DNA of 64,000 bases. Source: Streptomyces sp. CCM_MD2014 (GTDB lineage Bacteria > Actinomycetota > Actinomycetes > Streptomycetales > Streptomycetaceae). A model generated the notes under the pieces. The model worked only from the letters and a program-made list of their open reading frames with translations. It did no database searches and was not told where the DNA came from. Positions 62,575 to 64,000 of the stretch are shown here, in pieces (the first letter of the stretch is position 1; every line of letters begins with the position of its first letter). The translations under genes were made by a program, and so were the position numbers. Where the stretch lies: NCBI RefSeq assembly GCF_000772045.1, contig NZ_CP009754.1, forward strand, positions 2,976,001 through 3,040,000. The letters are read 5' to 3'.

Positions 62575-62599
62575 GCCCCAGCGGTGAACTGACGCGCTG

Positions 62600-62615
62600 A
62601 CACAACATCTGGGGG
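62600..62615. promoter_or_regulatory. NrdR box 1
   Basis: ACACAACATCTGGGGG matches the NrdR box (acaCwAtATaTwGtgt) in its left half. Confidence 0.6.
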
Positions 62616-62630
62616 TGCTGGCGAAGCCCG

Positions 62631-62646
62631 GCACAAGATGTATGCT
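62631..62646. promoter_or_regulatory. NrdR box 2 and -10 region of nrdA
   Basis: GCACAAGATGTATGCT begins exactly 31 bp after box 1, the usual spacing of paired NrdR boxes. Its end, TATGCT, is a good -10 element, so NrdR binding would block the promoter. Confidence 0.65.
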
Positions 62647-62649
62647 CAT

Positions 62650-62790
62650 GCTCGCTGTCGCCGCAGGGGAATCCGGTGCGAATCCGGAACTGTCCCGCAA
62701 CGGTGTACTTGCGTGCATCCGTACGTCTTCGCACGTGCGCGCACGCCTGTCCAGTCCGAGGACCTGCCGACAGTGCGCCCGGCCGCCTTG
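62650..62790 (+). ncRNA. Cobalamin riboswitch
   Basis: The conserved parts are present in order: GCAGGGGAATCCGGTGCGAA, CCGGAACTGTCCCGCAACGGT (cited in part: CTGTCCCGCAACGGT) and the B12 box AGTCCGAGGACCTGCC at 62753-62768. In S. coelicolor adenosylcobalamin turns off the class Ia nrdABS operon through this element, so that the B12-dependent class II enzyme is used when B12 is available. Confidence 0.93.
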
Positions 62791-62815
62791 GCCCGGGTGC
62801 CATGACGTCCGGGCC
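62790..62815 (+). terminator. Possible riboswitch expression-platform hairpin
   Basis: GGCCCGG and CCGGGCC form a 7-bp stem over 12 nt directly after the aptamer. No T-run follows. Confidence 0.45.
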
Positions 62816-62909
62816 TCGTGGAGTGGGCCGGTGGACGCGACGCCGTGCGCGCTCGTGAGCTGCCCCCTGCCCTCCCCCAGGCCCCGTGCCGAGCGAGGGA
62901 GTGCTCCAC

Positions 62910-64000
62910 ATGACCATCGCGCCAGCGGACCCGGCTTCAGCGAAACCGGCGACGGCTCCAGCCACCCCGGGATCCACGGACCCCGCCACCGGGGAACCCG
63001 ACGGCCCCGGTGCCGCCCTGCTGCGGACCCTGACCGAGCTGACCGCCGACCTTCCCGACGCCGACCCCGGCCGGGTGGCCGCCGCCGCGCTGCGCGGCCG
63101 GTCCGCGCACGCCGACGAGGCCGAGCTGCGCGAGCTGGCCACCGAGGCGGCCGCCGGTCTGATCTCCGAGGACCCGGTCTACTCCCGGCTGGCCGCCCGG
63201 CTGCTGACCATCGGCATCCGCGCCGAGGCCGCCTCCCAGGGCGTCGTGACCTTCACCGACTCGGTCGCCACCGGCCACCGCGAGGGCCTGATCGCCGACC
63301 GCACGGCCGCCTTCGTGCGGCAGCACGCGGCCCGCCTGGACGCGCTGATCGACCCGGACGCCGACGACCGCTTCGGCTACTTCGGGCTGCGCACCCTGTA
63401 CAGCCGCTACCTGCTCCGCCACCCGATCACCCGCAAGGCCGTCGAGACTCCCCAGCACTTCCTGCTCCGGGTCGCCGCCGGACTCGCCGAGGACGACACC
63501 GCGCGGTCCGTGGACGAGGTCGCCGCCCTGTACGGTCTGATGAGCCGCCTCGACTACCTCCCCTCCTCCCCCACCCTCTTCAACTCCGGCACCCGGCACG
63601 CCCAGATGTCGTCCTGCTACCTCCTGGACTCCCCCAAGGACGAGCTGGACTCCCTCTACGACCGCCTCCACCAGGTCGCCCGCCTCTCCAAGCACGCCGG
63701 CGGCATCGGCATCGCCTACTCCCGCGTCCGCGCCCGGGGTTCGCTGATCCGCGGCACCAACGGGCACTCCAACGGCATCGTCCCGTTCCTGAAGACGCTG
63801 GACGCCTCGGTGGCCGCCGTGAACCAGGGCGGCCGGCGCAAGGGCGCGGCGGCGGTCTACCTGGAGACCTGGCACGCGGACGTCGAGGAGTTCCTGGAGC
63901 TGCGGGACAACACCGGCGAGGACGCCCGCCGCACGCACAACCTGAACCTCGCGCACTGGGTGCCGGACGAGTTCATGCGCCGCGTGGACGCCGACGGGAC
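62910..64000 (+). CDS. nrdA: Class I ribonucleotide reductase large subunit, 5' part
   Basis: The first 363 codons are visible and the gene runs off the window. The R1 fold is recognised from LPSSPTLFNSGTRHAQMSSC (active-site Cys of the redox pair), LSKHAGGIGIAYSRVRARGS, GTNGHSNGIVPFLKTLDA and KGAAAVYLETWHADVEEFL. An Ala/Pro/Thr-rich N-terminus of about 30 residues precedes it. It reduces ribonucleoside diphosphates with the NrdB radical subunit, expected downstream. Its cobalamin riboswitch and NrdR boxes identify it as the nrdABS operon. Confidence 0.96.
   Translation, partial: MTIAPADPASAKPATAPATPGSTDPATGEPDGPGAALLRTLTELTADLPDADPGRVAAAALRGRSAHADEAELRELATEAAAGLISEDPVYSRLAARLLTIGIRAEAASQGVVTFTDSVATGHREGLIADRTAAFVRQHAARLDALIDPDADDRFGYFGLRTLYSRYLLRHPITRKAVETPQHFLLRVAAGLAEDDTARSVDEVAALYGLMSRLDYLPSSPTLFNSGTRHAQMSSCYLLDSPKDELDSLYDRLHQVARLSKHAGGIGIAYSRVRARGSLIRGTNGHSNGIVPFLKTLDASVAAVNQGGRRKGAAAVYLETWHADVEEFLELRDNTGEDARRTHNLNLAHWVPDEFMRRVDADG

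Larger units (their letters stand above)
62575..62909. other. nrdA leader region
   Basis: This gap carries two NrdR boxes, the promoter, a cobalamin riboswitch and a possible expression-platform hairpin. No gene is present. Confidence 0.85.

Overview
This is a high-GC chromosomal window from a Streptomyces. The evidence is uniform GC-rich third codon positions, frequent GTG starts, ATGA/GTGA gene overlaps, and a run of core genes in a typical Streptomyces order: sodN/sodX, the eshA-type encapsulin, prsH-sigH, wblE, nagB, dasD-dasCBA-dasR, and a cobalamin-riboswitch nrdA. Gene names rest on protein sequence and neighbourhood recognised by eye; no database search was run.

1-1859 is the 3' end of the 2-oxoglutarate dehydrogenase E1 gene, closed by a strong terminator. 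1958-24369 is the most unusual part, a minus-strand block of about 22 kb. It begins (reading leftwards from 24369) with a Trypco1 protein overlapping a trypsin-VMAP-like protein. A MoxR ATPase and a large vWA (SAV_2336-type) protein follow, and then a 68-residue FxSxx-type RiPP precursor ending in FDNSF. Next come a radical SAM/SPASM maturase (FxsB type) overlapped by an HExxH protein of the alpha-ketoglutarate peptide hydroxylase type, and a TIR-like/NB-ARC/TPR protein (FxsT type). Last is a tightly overlapping five-gene operon: Trypco1, ChlI-like AAA, ChlD-like vWA, CHAT caspase-like protease, and a second FxsT-type protein. The whole block looks like two vWA/AAA signalling-conflict cassettes wrapped around a peptide cyclophane/hydroxylation module. 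Both FxsT proteins end in the same W-D-F-E-P-Q tail, which resembles a maturase substrate.

24549-36462 holds small hypothetical genes, a DUF4097-PadR operon, an autoregulated HTH/Clp-N pair with twin operators, a quinone-reductase-like dehydrogenase, malic enzyme, a polar amino acid ABC transporter, a methyltransferase and a CGNR zinc-finger regulator. 36366-41274 carries the nickel superoxide dismutase pair and a family 2B encapsulin operon (shell plus polyprenyl transferase cargo). 41622-48523 has an amidase, a PLP desulfhydrase-like enzyme, a Na+/H+ antiporter, a UBP zinc finger, the prsH-sigH stress sigma operon and a lipid kinase. 48844-50771 has wblE and a PdtaS-type histidine kinase.

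51205-59964 is the aminosugar region: a TetR/SDR divergent pair, nagB, dasD, dasC, dasB, dasA and dasR, with six DasR-box (dre) candidates. 60100-62574 has a small membrane protein plus sodium:solute symporter pair and an acetyltransferase. The window ends in class I ribonucleotide reductase nrdA, preceded by two NrdR boxes and a cobalamin riboswitch. Several genes have a TAnnnT -10 element only 6-7 nt before the start codon, implying leaderless mRNAs.
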